Shown here: in pieces, positions 47,191 to 60,400 of the stretch
How the letters are laid out: the number at the start of each line of letters is the position of its first letter
Numbering within the stretch: position 1 is the first letter of the stretch
Made by a program: the position numbers and the translations under genes
Source of the DNA: Camarhynchus parvulus
Taxonomy: Eukaryota; Chordata; Aves; Passeriformes; Thraupidae
Length of the DNA: 64,000 nucleotides
NCBI RefSeq assembly: GCF_901933205.1
Contig: NW_022148699.1
Coordinates: 1 to 64,000 of the forward strand
Direction of reading: 5' to 3'
Notes under the pieces: model-generated
The model's database searches: none
What the model was told of the DNA's origin: nothing
Seen by the model: the letters and a program-made list of their open reading frames with translations, nothing else

Positions 47191-50100
47191 GCATCCTCGC
47201 GTATCGCTGATTTCAGGCCCCCAAACATAAAACAACGGCCTTTCCCTCTGAAACAAAACTCACCAGCCCCGGTCCTTGATGGCAGATTGTGGGACTCCAT
47301 TGGCACTATCAAACCAGCCCGAAGTTGGCACTGGTGCCAGCTTGGGTCTGGGAGGCATCCTGCGTATCGCGGATTTTCAGGAGCCAGCCGCCACTCCGGC
47401 CTATAGCCCCCAAACATAAACAACGGGCCTTTTCCCCCTGAAACAAAAGTCACCAGCCCCGGTCCTTGATGGCAGATTGTGGGACTCCGTTGGCAATATC
47501 AAAGCAGCCCTGTGGCAGCCCTGGTGCCAGCTTGGGTCTGGGAGGCATCCTGCGTATCGTCATTTTCAGGAGCCAGTCGCGACTCCGCGGCACAGGCCCC
47601 TCAAACATAAACAAGGGGCTTTTCCTCTGGAAACAAAAGTCACCAGCCCCGGTCCTGATGGCAGATTGTGGGACTCTGTTGGCACTATCAAACCAGCCCG
47701 AGTTGGCACTGGTGCCAGCTTGGGTCTGGGAGGCATCCCGTGATCGCGGATTTTCAAGAGCCAGCCGCCACTCCGGCCTATGGCCCCCAAACATAAACAA
47801 CGGGCCTTTCCCCTCTGAAACAAAAGTCACCAGCCCCGTCCTTGATGGCAGATTGTGGGACTCCATTGAAGTAGCAAACCAGCCCGAGTTGGCACTGGTG
47901 CCAGCTTGGGCCTGGGAGGCATCCTGCGCACGCGGATTTTCAGGAGCCAGCCGCCACCCGGGCCTATAGCCCCAAACATAAACAACGGGCCTTTCCCTCT
48001 GAAACAAAAAGTCACCAGCCCCGGTCCTTGATGGCAGATTGTGGGACCCGCTGGCACTATCAAACCAGCCCGAAGTTGGCACCGGTGCCAGCTTGTGTCT
48101 GGGAGGCATCCCGTGTGATCGCTGGATTTTCAGGAGCCCGCCGTCACCCCGGACCTATGGCCCCCAAACATAAACAACGGGACTTTCCCTCTGAAACAAA
48201 AGTCACCAGCCCCGGTCCTTGATGGCAGATTGTGGGACCTCGTTGACACTATCAAACCAGCCCGAGTTGGCACTGGTGCCAGCTTGGGTCTGGGAGGCAT
48301 CCTGCGCATCGCGGATTTTCAGGAGCCAGCCGCCACCCGCGCCTATGGCCCCCAAACATAAACAACGGGCCTTTCCCTCTGAAACAAAAAGTCACCAGCC
48401 CCGGTCCTTGATGGCAGATTGTGGGACCTCGTTGGCACTAACAAACCAGCCCGAGTTGGCACTGGTGCCAGCTTGGGTCTGGGAGGCATCCCGTGTATCG
48501 CGGATTTTCAGGAGCCAGGCCGCCACTCGGGCCTATGGCCCCCAAACATAAACAACGGGCCTTTCCCTCTGAAACAAAAAGTCACCAGCCCCGGTCCTTG
48601 ATGGCAGATTGTGGGACCTCGTTGGCACTATCAAAACCAGCCCGAGTTGGCACTGGTGCCAGCTTGGGTCTGGGAGGCATCCCGCGTATCGCTGGATTTT
48701 CAGGAGCCAGCCCGCCACTCCCGGCCCACGGCCCCAAACATAAACAACGGGCCTTTCCCTCTGAAACAAAAGTCACCAGCCCCGGTCCTTGATGGCAGAT
48801 TGTGGGACTCCGTTGGCACTATCAAACCAGCCCGAGTTGGCACTGGTGCCAGCTTGGGTCTGGGAGGCATCCTGCGTATCGCTGGATTTTCAGGAGCCAG
48901 CGCGCCACTCCGGGCCTATGGCCCCCAAACATAAACAACGGGCCTTTCCCTCTGAAACAAAAGTCACCAGCCCCGGTCCTTGATGGCAGATTGTGGGACT
49001 CCGTTGGCACTATCAAACCAGCCCGAGTTGGCACTGGTGCCAGCTTGGGTCTGGGAGGCATCCTGCGTATCGCTGGATTTTCAGGAGCCAGCCGCCACTC
49101 CGGCCTATGGCCCCAAACATAAACAACGGGCCTTTCCCTCTGAAACAAAACTCACCAGCCCCGGTCCTTGATGGCAGATTGTGGGACTCCATTGGCACTA
49201 TCAAACCAGCCCGAGTTGGCACTGGTGCCAGCTTGGGTCTGGGAGGCATCCTGCGTATCGCTGGATTTTCAGGAGCCAGCCGCCACCCGGGCCCATGGCC
49301 CCCAAACATAAACAACGGGCCTTTCCCTCTGAAACAAAAGTCACCAGCCCCGGTCCTTGATGGCAGATTGTGGGACTCCGTTGGCACTATCAAACCAGCC
49401 CGAGTTGGCACTGGTGCCAGCTTGGGTCTGGGAGGCATCCCGTGATCGCGGATTTTCAGGAGCCAGCCCGCCACCCGGCCTATGGCCCCCAAACATAAAC
49501 AACGGGCCTTTCCCTCTGAAACAAAAGTCACCAGCCCCGGTCCTTGATGGCAGATTGTGGGACTCCGTTGGCACTATCAAACCAGCCCGAGTTGGCACTG
49601 GTGCCAGCTTGGGTCTGGGAGGCATCCTGCGCATCGCGGATTTTCAGGAGCCAGCCGGCCACTCCGCGCCTATGGCCCCCAAACATAAACAACGGGCCTT
49701 TCCCTCTGAAACAAAAGTCACCAGCCCCGGTCCTTGATGGCAGATTGTGGGACTCCGTTGGCACTATCAAACCAGCCCGAGTTGGCACTGGTGCCAGCTT
49801 GGGTCTGGGAGGCATCCTGCGATCGCTGGATTTTCAGGAGCCAGCCGGCCACCCGGGCCTATGGCCCCCAAACATAAACAACGGGCCTTTCCCTCTGAAA
49901 CAAAAACTCACCAGCCCCGTCCTTGATGGCAGATTGTGGGACTCGTTGGCACTATCAAACCAGCCCGAGTTGGCACTGGTGCCAGCTTGGGTCTGGGAGG
50001 CATCCCGTGCATCGCGGATTTTCAGGAGCCAGCCGGCCACTCCGGCCTATGGCCCCCAAACATAAACAACGGGCCTTTCCCTCTGAAACAAAAGTCACCA

Positions 50101-53100
50101 GCCCCGGTCCTTGATGGCAGATTGTGGGACTCCGTTGGCACTATCAAACCAGCCCGAGTTGGCACTGGTGCCAGCTTGGGTCTGGGAGGCATCCTGTGTA
50201 TCGCGGATTTTCAGGAGCCAGCCGCCACTCCGGCCTATGGCCCCCAAACATAAACAACGGGCCTTTCCCTCTGAAACAAAAGTCACCAGCCCCGGTCCTT
50301 GATGGCAGATTGTGGGACTCCGTTGGCACTATCAAACCAGCCCGAGTTGGCACTGGTGCCAGCTTGGGTCTGGGAGGCATCCTCGTGATCGCCGGATTTT
50401 CAGGAGCCAGCCGCCACTCCGGCCTATGGCCCCCAAACATAAACAACGGGCCTTTCCCTCTGAAACAAAAGTCACCAGCCCCGGTCCTTGATGGCAGATT
50501 GTGGGACTCCGTTGGCACTATCAAACCAGCCCGAGTTGGCACTGGTGCCAGCTTGGGTCTGGGAGGCATCCCGCGTATCGCGGATTTTCAGGAGCCAGCC
50601 GCCACTCCGGGCCTATGGCCCCCAAACATAAACAACGGGCCTTTCCCTCTGAAACAAAAAGTCACCAGCCCCGGTCCTTGATGGCAGATTGTGGGACTCC
50701 GTTGGCACTATCAAACCAGCCCGAGTTGGCACTGGTGCCAGCTTGGGTCTGGGAGGCATCCTGTGATCGCGGATTTTCAGGAGCCAGCCGCCACCCGGGC
50801 CTATGGCCCCCAAACATAAACAACGGGCCTTTCCCTCTGAAACAAAAGTCACCAGCCCCGGTCCTTGATGGCAGATTGTGGGACTCCGTTGGCACTATCA
50901 AACCAGCCCGAGTTGGCACTGGTGCCAGCTTGGGTCTGGGAGGCATCCTGCGTATCGCGGATTTTCAGGAGCCAGCCGGCCACCCGGGCCTATGGCCCCC
51001 AAACATAAACAACGGGCCTTTCCCTCTGAAACAAAAGTCACCAGCCCCGGTCCTTGATGGCAGATTGTGGGACTCCGTTGGCACTATCAAACCAGCCCGA
51101 GTTGGCACTGGTGCCAGCTTGGGTCTGGGAGGCATCCTGCGATCGCGGATTTTCAGGAGCCAGCCGCCACTCCGGCCTATGGCCCCCAAACATAAACAAC
51201 GGGCCTTTCCCTCTGAAACAAAAAGTCACCAGCCCCGGTCCTTGATGGCAGATTGTGGGACTCCGTTGGCACTATCAAACCAGCCCGAGTTGGCACTGGT
51301 GCCAGCTTGGGTCTGGGAGGCATCCTGTGATCGCGGATTTTCAGGAGCCAGCCGGCCACTCCGGCCTATGGCCCCCAAACATAAACAACGGGCCTTTTCC
51401 CTCTGAAACAAAAGTCACCAGCCCCGGTCCTTGATGGCAGATTGTGGGACTCCGTTGGCACTATCAAACCAGCCCGAGTTGGCACTGGTGCCAGCTTGGG
51501 TCTGGGAGGCATCCCTGCGTATCGCGGATTTTCAGGAGCCAGCCGCCACCCCGGCCTAGGCCCCCAAACATAAACAACGGGCCTTTCCCTCTGAAACAAA
51601 AGTCACCAGCCCCGGTCCTTGATGGCAGATTGTGGGACTCCGTTGGCACTATCAAACCAGCCCGAGTTGGCACTGGTGCCAGCTTGGGTCTGGGAGGCAT
51701 CCCCGTGATCGCTGGATTTTCAGGAGCCAGCCGGCCACTCCGGCCTATGGCCCCCAAACATAAAACAACGGGCCTTTCCCTCTGAAACAAAACTCACCAG
51801 CCCCGGTCCTTGATGGCAGATTGTGGGACCCGCTGGCACTATCAAACCAGCCCGAGTTGGCACTGGTGCCAGCTTGGGTCTGGGAGGCATCCCGTGATCG
51901 CTGGATTTTCAGGAGCCAGCCGCCACCCGGCCTATGGCCCCCAAACATAAACAACGGGCTTTCCCTCTGAAACAAAAAGTCACCAGCCCCGGTCCTTGAT
52001 GGCAGATTGTGGGACTCCGTTGGCACTATCAAACCAGCCCGAGTTGGCACTGGTGCCAGCTTGGGTCTGGGAGGCATCCCGCGTGATCGCTGGATTTTCA
52101 GGAGCCAGCCGCCACCGCGGCCTATGGCCCCCAAACATAAACAACGGGCCTTTCCCTCTGAAACAAAAGTCACCAGCCCCGGTCCTTGATGGCAGATTGT
52201 GGGACTCCGTTGGCACTATCAAACCAGCCCGAAGTTGGCACTGGTGCCAGCTTGGGTCTGGGAGGCATCCCGCGTATCGCGGATTTTCAGGAGCCAGCCG
52301 CCACCCGGCCTATGGCCCCCAAACATAAACAACGGGCCTTTCCCTCTGAAACAAAAAGTCACCAGCCCCGGTCCTTGATGGCAGATTGTGGGACTCCGTT
52401 GGCACTATCAAACCAGCCCGAGTTGGCACTGGTGCCAGCTTGGGTCTGGGAGGCATCCCGTGATCGCTGGATTTTCAGGAGCCAGCCGGGCACCCGGGCC
52501 TATGGCCCCCAAACATAAACAACGGGCCTTTCCCTCTGAAACAAAAGTCACCAGCCCCGGTCCTTGATGGCAGATTGTGGGACTCCGTTGGCACTATCAA
52601 ACCAGCCCGAGTTGGCACTGGTGCCAGCTTGGGTCTGGGAGGCATCCCGCGATCGCTGGATTTTCAGGAGCCAGCCGCCACTCCGGGCCTATGGCCCCCA
52701 AACATAAACAACGGGCCTTTCCCTCTGAAACAAAAGTCACCAGCCCCGGTCCTTGATGGCAGATTGTGGGACTCCGTTGGCACTATCAAACCAGCCCGAG
52801 TTGGCACTGGTGCCAGCTTGGGTCTGGGAGGCATCCTCAAACGCGGATTTTCAGGAGCCAGCCGCCCCCCGGCCTACGGCCCCCAAACATAAACAACGGG
52901 CCTTTCCCTCTGAAACAAAAAGTCACCAGCCCCGGTCCTTGATGGCAGATTGTGGGACTCGCTCGGCACTATCAAACCAGCCCGAGTTGGCACTGGTGCC
53001 AGCTTGGGTCTGGGAGGCATCCCGCGTGATCGCTGGATTTTCAGGAGCCAGCCGCCACCGGCCTATGGCCCCCAAACATAAACAACGGGCCTTTCCCTCT

Positions 53101-56100
53101 GAAACAAAAGTCACCAGCCCCGGTCCTTGATGGCAGATTGTGGGACTCGCTGGCACTATCAAACCAGCCCGAGTTGGCACTGGTGCCAGCTTGGGTCTGG
53201 GAGGCATCCGTGCGTATCCGGATTTTCAGGAGCCAGCCGGCCACCCCGGCCTATGGCCCCCAAACATAAACAACGGGCCTTTCCCTCTGAAACAAAAGTC
53301 ACCAGCCCCGGTCCTTGATGGCAGATTGTGGGACTCCTGCTGGCACTATCAAACCAGCCCGAGTTGGCACTGGTGCCAGCTTGGGTCTGGGAGGCATCTC
53401 CCTATATCGCGGATTTTCAGGAGCCAGCCGCCACTCCGGCCTATGGCCCCCAAACATAAACAACGGGCCTTTCCCCTCTGAAAACAAAAGTCACCAGCCC
53501 CGGTCCTTGATGGCAGATTGTGGGACTCCGTTGGCACTATCAAACCAGCCCGAAGTTGGCACTGGTGCCAGCTTGGGTCTGGGAGGCATCCCGTGTATCG
53601 CTGATTTTCAGGAGCCAGCCGCCACTCCGGCCTATGGCCCCCAAACATAAACAACGGGCCTTTCCCTCTGAAACAAAAGTCACCAGCCCCGGTCCTTGAT
53701 GGCAGATTGTGGGACTCCGCTGGCACTATCAAACCAGCCCGAGTTGGCACTGGTGCCAGCTTGGGTCTGGGAGGCATCCTGCGTATCGCGGATTTTCAGG
53801 AGCCAGCCGCTACTCCCGGCCTATGGCCCCCAAACATAAACAACGGGCCTTCCCTCTGAAACAAAACTCACCAGCCCCGGTCCTTGATGGCAGATTGTGG
53901 GACCCCGTTGGCACTATCAAACCAGCCCGAAGTTGGCACTGGTGCCAGCTTGGGTCTGGGAGGCATCCTGCGTATCGCGGGATTTTCAGGAGCCAGCCGC
54001 CACTCGGCCTATGGCCCCCAAACATAAAACAACGGGCCTTTCCCTCTGAAACAAAAGTCACCAGCCCCGGTCCTTGATGGCAGATTGTGGGACTCCGTTG
54101 GCACTATCAAACCAGCCCGAGTTGGCACTGGTGCCAGCTTGGGTCTGGGAGGCATCCTGCGTACGCGGATTTTCAGGAGCCAGCCGCCACTCCGGGCCTA
54201 TGGCCCCCAAACATAAACAACGGGCCTTTCCCTCTGAAACAAAAGTCACCAGCCCCGTCCTTGATGGCAGATTGTGGGACTCCGTTGGCACTATCAAACC
54301 AGCCCGAGTTGGCACTGGTGCCAGCTTGGGTCTGGGAGGCATCCCGTGCATCGGGATTTTCAGGAGCCAGCCGGCCACTCCGGCCTATGGCCCCCAAACA
54401 TAAACAACGGGCCTTTCCCTCTGAAACAAAAAGTCACCAGCCCCGGTCCTGATGGCAGATTGTGGGACTCCGTTGGCACTATCAAACCAGCCCGAAGTTG
54501 GCACTGGTGCCAGCTTGGGTCTGGGAGGCATCCTCGTGCATCGCGGATTTTCAGGAGCCAGCCGGGCCACTCCGGCCTATGGCCCCCAAAACATAAACAA
54601 CGGGGCCTTTCCTCTGAAACAAAAACTCACCAGCCCCCGTCCTTGATGGCAGATTGTGGGACTCCGTTGGCACTATCAAAACCAGCCCGAAGTTGGCACT
54701 GGTGCCAGCTTGGGTCTGGGAGGCATCCCGTGACGCGGATTTTCAGGAGCCAGCCGCCACTCCGGGCCTATGGCCCCCAAACATAAACAACGGGCCTTTC
54801 CCTCTGAAACAAAAACTCACCAGCCCCGGTCCTTGATGGCAGATTGTGGGACTCCGTTGGCACTATCAAACCAGCCCGAGTTGGCACTGGTGCCAGCTTG
54901 GGTCTGGGAGGCATCCTGCGTATGCGGATTTTCAGGAGCCAGCCGCCACCCGGCCATGGCCCCCAAACATAAAACAACGGGCCTTTCCCTCTGAAACAAA
55001 AACTCACCAGCCCCCGTCCTTGATGGCAGATTGTGGGACTCGTTGGCACTATCAAACCAGCCCGAAGTTGGCACTGGTGCCAGCTTGGGTCTGGGAGGCA
55101 TCCCGCGATCGCGGATTTTCAGGAGCCAGCCGCCACTCCGGCCTATGGCCCCCAAACATAAACAACGGGCCTTTCCCTCTGAAACAAAAGTCACCAGCCC
55201 CGGTCCTTGATGGCAGATTGTGGGACTCCGTTGGCACTATCAAACCAGCCCGAGTTGGCACTGGTGCCAGCTTGGGTCTGGGAGGCATCCTGCGTGATCG
55301 CTGGATTTTCAGGAGCCAGCCGCCACCTCCGGGCCTGTGCCCCCAAACATAAAACAACGGGCCTTCCCTCTGAAACAAAAGTCACCAGCCCCGGTCCTTG
55401 ATGGCAGATTGTGGGACTCCGTTGGCACTATCAAACCAGCCCGAGTTGGCACTGGTGCCAGCTTGGGTCTGGGAGGCATCCTGCGTGACGCGGATTTTCA
55501 GGAGCCAGCCGCCACTCCGGGCCTATGGCCCCCAAACATAAACAACGGGCCTTTCCCTCTGAAACAAAAGTCACCAGCCCCGGTCCTTGATGGCAGATTG
55601 TGGGACTCCGTTGGCACTATCAAACCAGCCCGAGTTGGCACTGGTGCCAGCTTGGGTCTGGGAGGCATCCCGCGATCGCTGGATTTTCAGGAGCCAGCCG
55701 CGCCACTCCGGCCTATGGCCCCCAAACATAAACAACGGGCCTTTCCCTCTGAAACAAAACTCACCAGCCCCGGTCCTTGATGGCAGATTGTGGGACTCCG
55801 TTGGCACTATCAAACCAGCCCGAGTTGGCACTGGTGCCAGCTTGGGTCTGGGAGGCATCCCGCGTATCGCTGGATTTTCAGGAGCCAGCCGGCCACTCCG
55901 GGCCTATGGCCCCCAAACATAAACAACGGGCCTTTCCCTCTGAAACAAAACTCACCAGCCCCGGTCCTTGATGGCAGATTGTGGGACTCCGTTGGCACTA
56001 TCAAACCAGCCCGAGTTGGCACTGGTGCCAGCTTGGGTCTGGGAGGCATCCTGCATATCACTGGATTTTCAGGAGCCAGCCGGCCACTCCGGGCCTATGG

Positions 56101-58300
56101 CCCCAAACATAAACAACGGGCCTTTCCCTCTGAAACAAAAGTCACCAGCCCCGGTCCTTGATGGCAGATTGTGGGACTCCGCTGGCACTATCAAACCAGC
56201 CCGAGTTGGCACTGGTGCCAGCTTGGGTCTGGGAGGCATCCCGCGATCGCCGGATTTTCAGGAGCCAGCCGGCCACTCCGGGCCTATGGCCCCCAAACAT
56301 AAACAACGGCCTTTCCCTCTGAAACAAAACTCACCAGCCCCGGTCCTTGATGGCAGATTGTGGGACTCCGCTGGCACTATCAAACCAGCCCGAAGTTGGC
56401 ACTGGTGCCAGCTTGGGTCTGGGAGGCATCCCGTTGATCGCTGGATTTTCAGGAGCCAGCCGGCCACTCCGGGCCTATGGCCCCCAAACATAAAACAACG
56501 GGCCTTTCCCTCTGAAACAAAAACTCACCAGCCCCCGTCCTTGATGGCAGATTGTGGAACTCCGTTAGTACTCATCAAACCAGCCCGAGTTGGCACTGGT
56601 GCCAGCTTGGGTCTGGGAGGCATCCATGCGATCGCTGGATTTTCAGGAGCCAGCCAGCCACTCCGGGCCTATGGCCCCCAAACATAAACAACGGGCCTTT
56701 CCTCTGAAACAAAAGTCACCAGCCCCGGTCCTTGATGGCAGATTGTGGGACTCCGTTGGCACTATCAAACCAGCCCGAAGTTGGCACTGGTGCCAGCTTG
56801 GGTCTGGGAGGCATCCTGCGTATCGTGGATTTTCAGGAGCCAGCGGGCACCTCCGGCCTATGGCCCCCAAACATAAACAACGGGCCTTTCCCCTCTGAAA
56901 CAAAAAGTCACCAGCCCGGTCCTTGATGGCAGATTGTGGGACTCCGCTAGCACTATCAAACCAGCCCGAAGTTGGCACTGGTGCCAGCTTGGGTCTGGGA
57001 GGCATCCTGCGCGATCGCTGATTTTCAGGAGCCAGCGGCCACTCCGGGCCTATGGCCCCCAAACATAAACAACGGGCCTTTCCCTCTGAAAACAAAACTC
57101 ACCAGCCCCGGTCCTTGATGGCAGATTGTGGGACTCCGCTGGCACTATCAAACCAGCCCGAAGTTGGCACTGGTGCCAGCTTGGGTCTGGGAGGCATCCC
57201 GCGACGCTGGATTTTCAGGAGCCAGCCGCCACCGGCCTATGGCCCCCAAACATAAACAACAAGGGCCTTTCCCTCTGAAACAAAACTCACCAGCCCCGGT
57301 CCTTGATGGCAGATTGTGGGACTCCGTTGGCACTATCAAACCAGCCCGAGTTGGCACTGGTGCCAGCTTAGGTCTGGGAGGCATCCATGTGACGCGGGAT
57401 TTTCAGGAGCCAGCCGGCCACTCCGGGCCTATGGCCCCAAACATAAACAACGGGCCTTTCCCTCTGAAAACAAAAGTCACCAGCCCCCGGTCCTTGATGG
57501 CAGATTGTGGGACTCCGTTGGCACTATCAAACCAGCCCGAGTTGGCACTGGTGCCAGCTTGGGTCTGGGAGGCATCCTGCGTATCGCGGATTTTCAGGAG
57601 CCAGCCGGCCACTCCGGGCATAGGCCCCCAAACATAAACAACGGGCCTTTCCCTCTGAAACAAAACTCACCAGCCCCGGTCCTTGATGGCAGATTGTGGG
57701 ACTCCCGTTGGCACTATCAAACCAGCCCGAGTTGGCACTGGTGCCAGCTTGGGTCTGGGAGGCATCCTGCGTATCGCGGATTTTCAGGAGCCAGTCGGCC
57801 ACTCCGGCCTATGGCCCCCAAACATAAACAACGGGCCTTTCCCTCTGAAACAAAAGTCACCAGCCCCGGTCCTTGATGGCAGATTGTGGGACCCGCTGGC
57901 ACTATCAAACCAGCCTGAGCTGGCACTGGTGCCAGCTTGGGTCTGGGAGGCATCCCGTGTATCGTGGATTTTCAGGAGCCAGCCGGCCACTCCGCGCCTA
58001 TGGCCCCAAACATAAACAACGGGCCTTTCCCTCTGAAACAAAACTCACCAGCCCCGTCCTTGATGGCAGATTGTGGGACTCCGTTGGCACTATCAAACCA
58101 GCCCGAGTTGGCACTGGTGCCAGCTTGGGTCTGGGAGGCATCCGGCGTATCGCTGGATTTTCAGGAGCCAGTCGGCCACTCCCGCCTAGGGCCCCAAACA
58201 TAAAACAACGGGCCTTTCCCTCTGAAACAAAACTCACCAGCCCCGTCCGTGATGGCAGATTGTGGGATCCGCTGGCACTATCAAACCAGCCCGAGTTGGC
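47191..58300 (+). repeat. 190-bp satellite, subfamily C with frequent CGCTGG variant
   Basis: The array continues in the same orientation. Variable segments such as CCCGTGATCGCTGG, CCCGCGATCGCTGG and CCTGCGTATCGCTGG become common, and AAACAAAACTCACC, rare since about 10 kb, returns in many copies from about 53.8 kb. The copy at 47,490-47,640 is unusually diverged (GCAGCCCTGTGGCAGCCC, CGCGGCACAGGCCCC, CAAGGGGC). Divergence rises slowly toward the right. Confidence 0.92.
47205..47235 (+). repeat. Internally deleted 190-bp monomer
   Basis: CGCTGATTTCAGG is joined directly to CCCCCAAACATAAAAC at about 47,217, removing roughly 28 bases that normally carry AGCCAGCCGGCC and the GGGCCTATGG segment. 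Both ends of the gap are at GG/CC-rich words. The next unit starts normally. Confidence 0.8.
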
Positions 58301-60400
58301 ACCGGTGCCAGCTTGAGTCTGGGAGGCATCCCGCGTGATCGCTGGATTCTCAAGAGCCAGCTCCACTCCGGGCCTATGGCCCCAAACATAAACAACGGGC
58401 CTTTCCCTCTGAAACACAACTCACCAGCCCCGGTCCTTGATGGCAGATTGTGGGACTCCGTTGACACTATCAAACCAGCCCGAGTTGGCACTGGTGCCAG
58501 CTTGGGTCTGGGAGGTATCCCATGTCATCGCTGATGATTTTCAGGAGCCATCCGGCCACTCCTGGGCCTATGGCCCCAAACATAAACAACGGGCCTTTCC
58601 CTCTGAAACAAAACTCACCACCCGGGTCCTGATGGCAGATTGTGGGACCCATATAGCACATACCAAACCAGCCCGAGCTGGCACTGGTGCCAGCTTGGGT
58701 CTGGGAGGCATCCCTGCGTATCGCTGGATTTTCAGGAGCCAGCGGGCCACTCCGGGCATATGGCCCCCAAACATAAACAACCGCCTCCCCTCTAAAAAAA
58801 ATCACCACCCACTCCTTGATGGCAGATTGTGGGACCTCGCTGCACTATCAAACCAGCCCGGTGGGCACTGGTGCCAGCTTGGTCTGGGGAGGCATCCCTG
58901 CATCGCTGATTTTCAGGAGCCAGCCGCTTGCCACCTGGGCCTATGGCCCCCAAACATAAACAACGGGCCTTTCCCTCTGAAACAAAACCTCACCAGCCCC
59001 AGTCCTTGATGGCAGGCCGTGACCAATAAACAAACCCAGCCCAGCTGCCCCTGTGCCAGCTTCGGCTCCGGGAGCCCCTACCCGCTTTACCCTCTCACCT
59101 CCCAAACCCCTCCTCCCCCCCCCGAGATTGTGGGACCTCGCTTACACTATCAAACCAGGCCCGGTTGGCACCTGGTGCCAGCTTGGGTCTGGGAGGCATC
59201 CTGCGCATCGCTGGATTTTCAGGAGCCAGCCGGCCACCCCGGGCCTATGGCCCCAAAACATAAACAATGGGCCTTTCCCTCTGAAACAAAACTCACCAGC
59301 CCCGGTCCCTGATAGCAGATTGTGGGACTCCATATGGCACTATCAAACCAGCCCGAGTTGGCACTGATACCAGCTTGGGTCTGGGAGGCATCCACGCATA
59401 TCGCGGATTTTCAGGAGCCTAGCCAGTAACCCCCAGGGGGCTTGGCCCCTCGTACCCCCACAAACAACGGGCCTTTCCCTCTGAAACAAAAACCTCACCA
59501 GCCCCCGTCCGTGATGGCAGATTGAGGGACTCCGCTGGCACCTCATCAAACCAGCCCGAGCTGGCACTGGTGCCAGCTTGAGTCTGGGAGGCATCCCGCA
59601 TAACGTATGGATTTTCAGAGCCAGCCCCGCCATCTCGGGGGCCCTGGCCCCCCCAACATAAACAACGGGCCTTCTCCCTCTGAAACAATAGTCACCAGCC
59701 CCGGTCCTTGGTGGCAGATTGTGGGACCCCGTTGGCACTATCAAACCAGCCCGAGTTGGCACTGGTGCCTGCTTGGGACTGGGGAGGCATCCTGCGTATC
59801 GTACTGATTTTCAGGAGCCAGCCGGCCACCCCCGCCTGTGGCCCCCAAACAGCAAAACAACGGGCCTTTCCCTCTGAAAACAAAACTCACCAGCCCCGGC
59901 CTGATGGCAGATTGTGGGACTCCGCTAGCAACGAACAAACCCCAGCCGAAAGTTGGCACTGGTGCCAGCTAGAGTCTGGGAGGCATCGGAACGCGATCGC
60001 TGATTTTCAGGAGCCAGCCAGCCACTCCGGCGCCCAGGGCCCCAAACATAAAACAACGGGCCTTTCCCTCTGAAACAAAACTCACCAGCCCGGTCCTTGA
60101 TGGCAGATTGTGGAATTCCGTAGCAGCTATCACACCAGCCCGAAGTTGGCACCTGTGCCAGCTTGGGTCTGGGAGGCATCCCATACGATCACTGGATTTT
60201 CAGGAGCCAGCCTGACACCCGGGCCCCTGGCCCCCGCAAACAGTAAACAAGAGGGCCTTTTCCTCTGAAACCAACCTCACCAGCCCCCGCCCTTGATGGC
60301 AGATTGTGGGATCCGCTGGCAACCATCAAACCAGCCCGAAGTTGGCACTGGTGCCAGCTTGGGTCTGGGAGGCATCCTGCGGACGCGTGGATTTTCGGTG
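58301..60400 (+). repeat. 190-bp satellite, eroding copies
   Basis: Copies are still legible but carry many substitutions and indels. Examples are GATTCTCAAGAGCCAG at 58,345, CATATAGCACATACC near 58,650, CCGCCTCCCCTC near 58,790, GTGGGCACTGG at 58,861, TAGCCAGTAACCCCCAGGG near 59,419 and AACGAACAAACCCCAGCC near 59,930. The constant block GGTGCCAGCTTGGGTCTGGG is the last to decay. The erosion could be the ageing flank of the array or a fall in consensus quality. Confidence 0.88.
59008..59135. other. C-rich unrelated insertion in a 190-bp monomer
   Basis: After TTGATGGCAG the text leaves the repeat for about 115 bases and returns at GATTGTGGGACCTCGC. The first part still resembles a degenerate CCCAGC to GGTGCCAGCTTGGG segment (CCTGTGCCAGCTTCGG at 59,052-59,067). 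The second part, 59,075-59,125, is strongly pyrimidine-rich (CTCACCTCCC, CCCCTCCT and a C9 run) and has no counterpart elsewhere in the window. I could not assign it to a transposon family. Confidence 0.6.
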
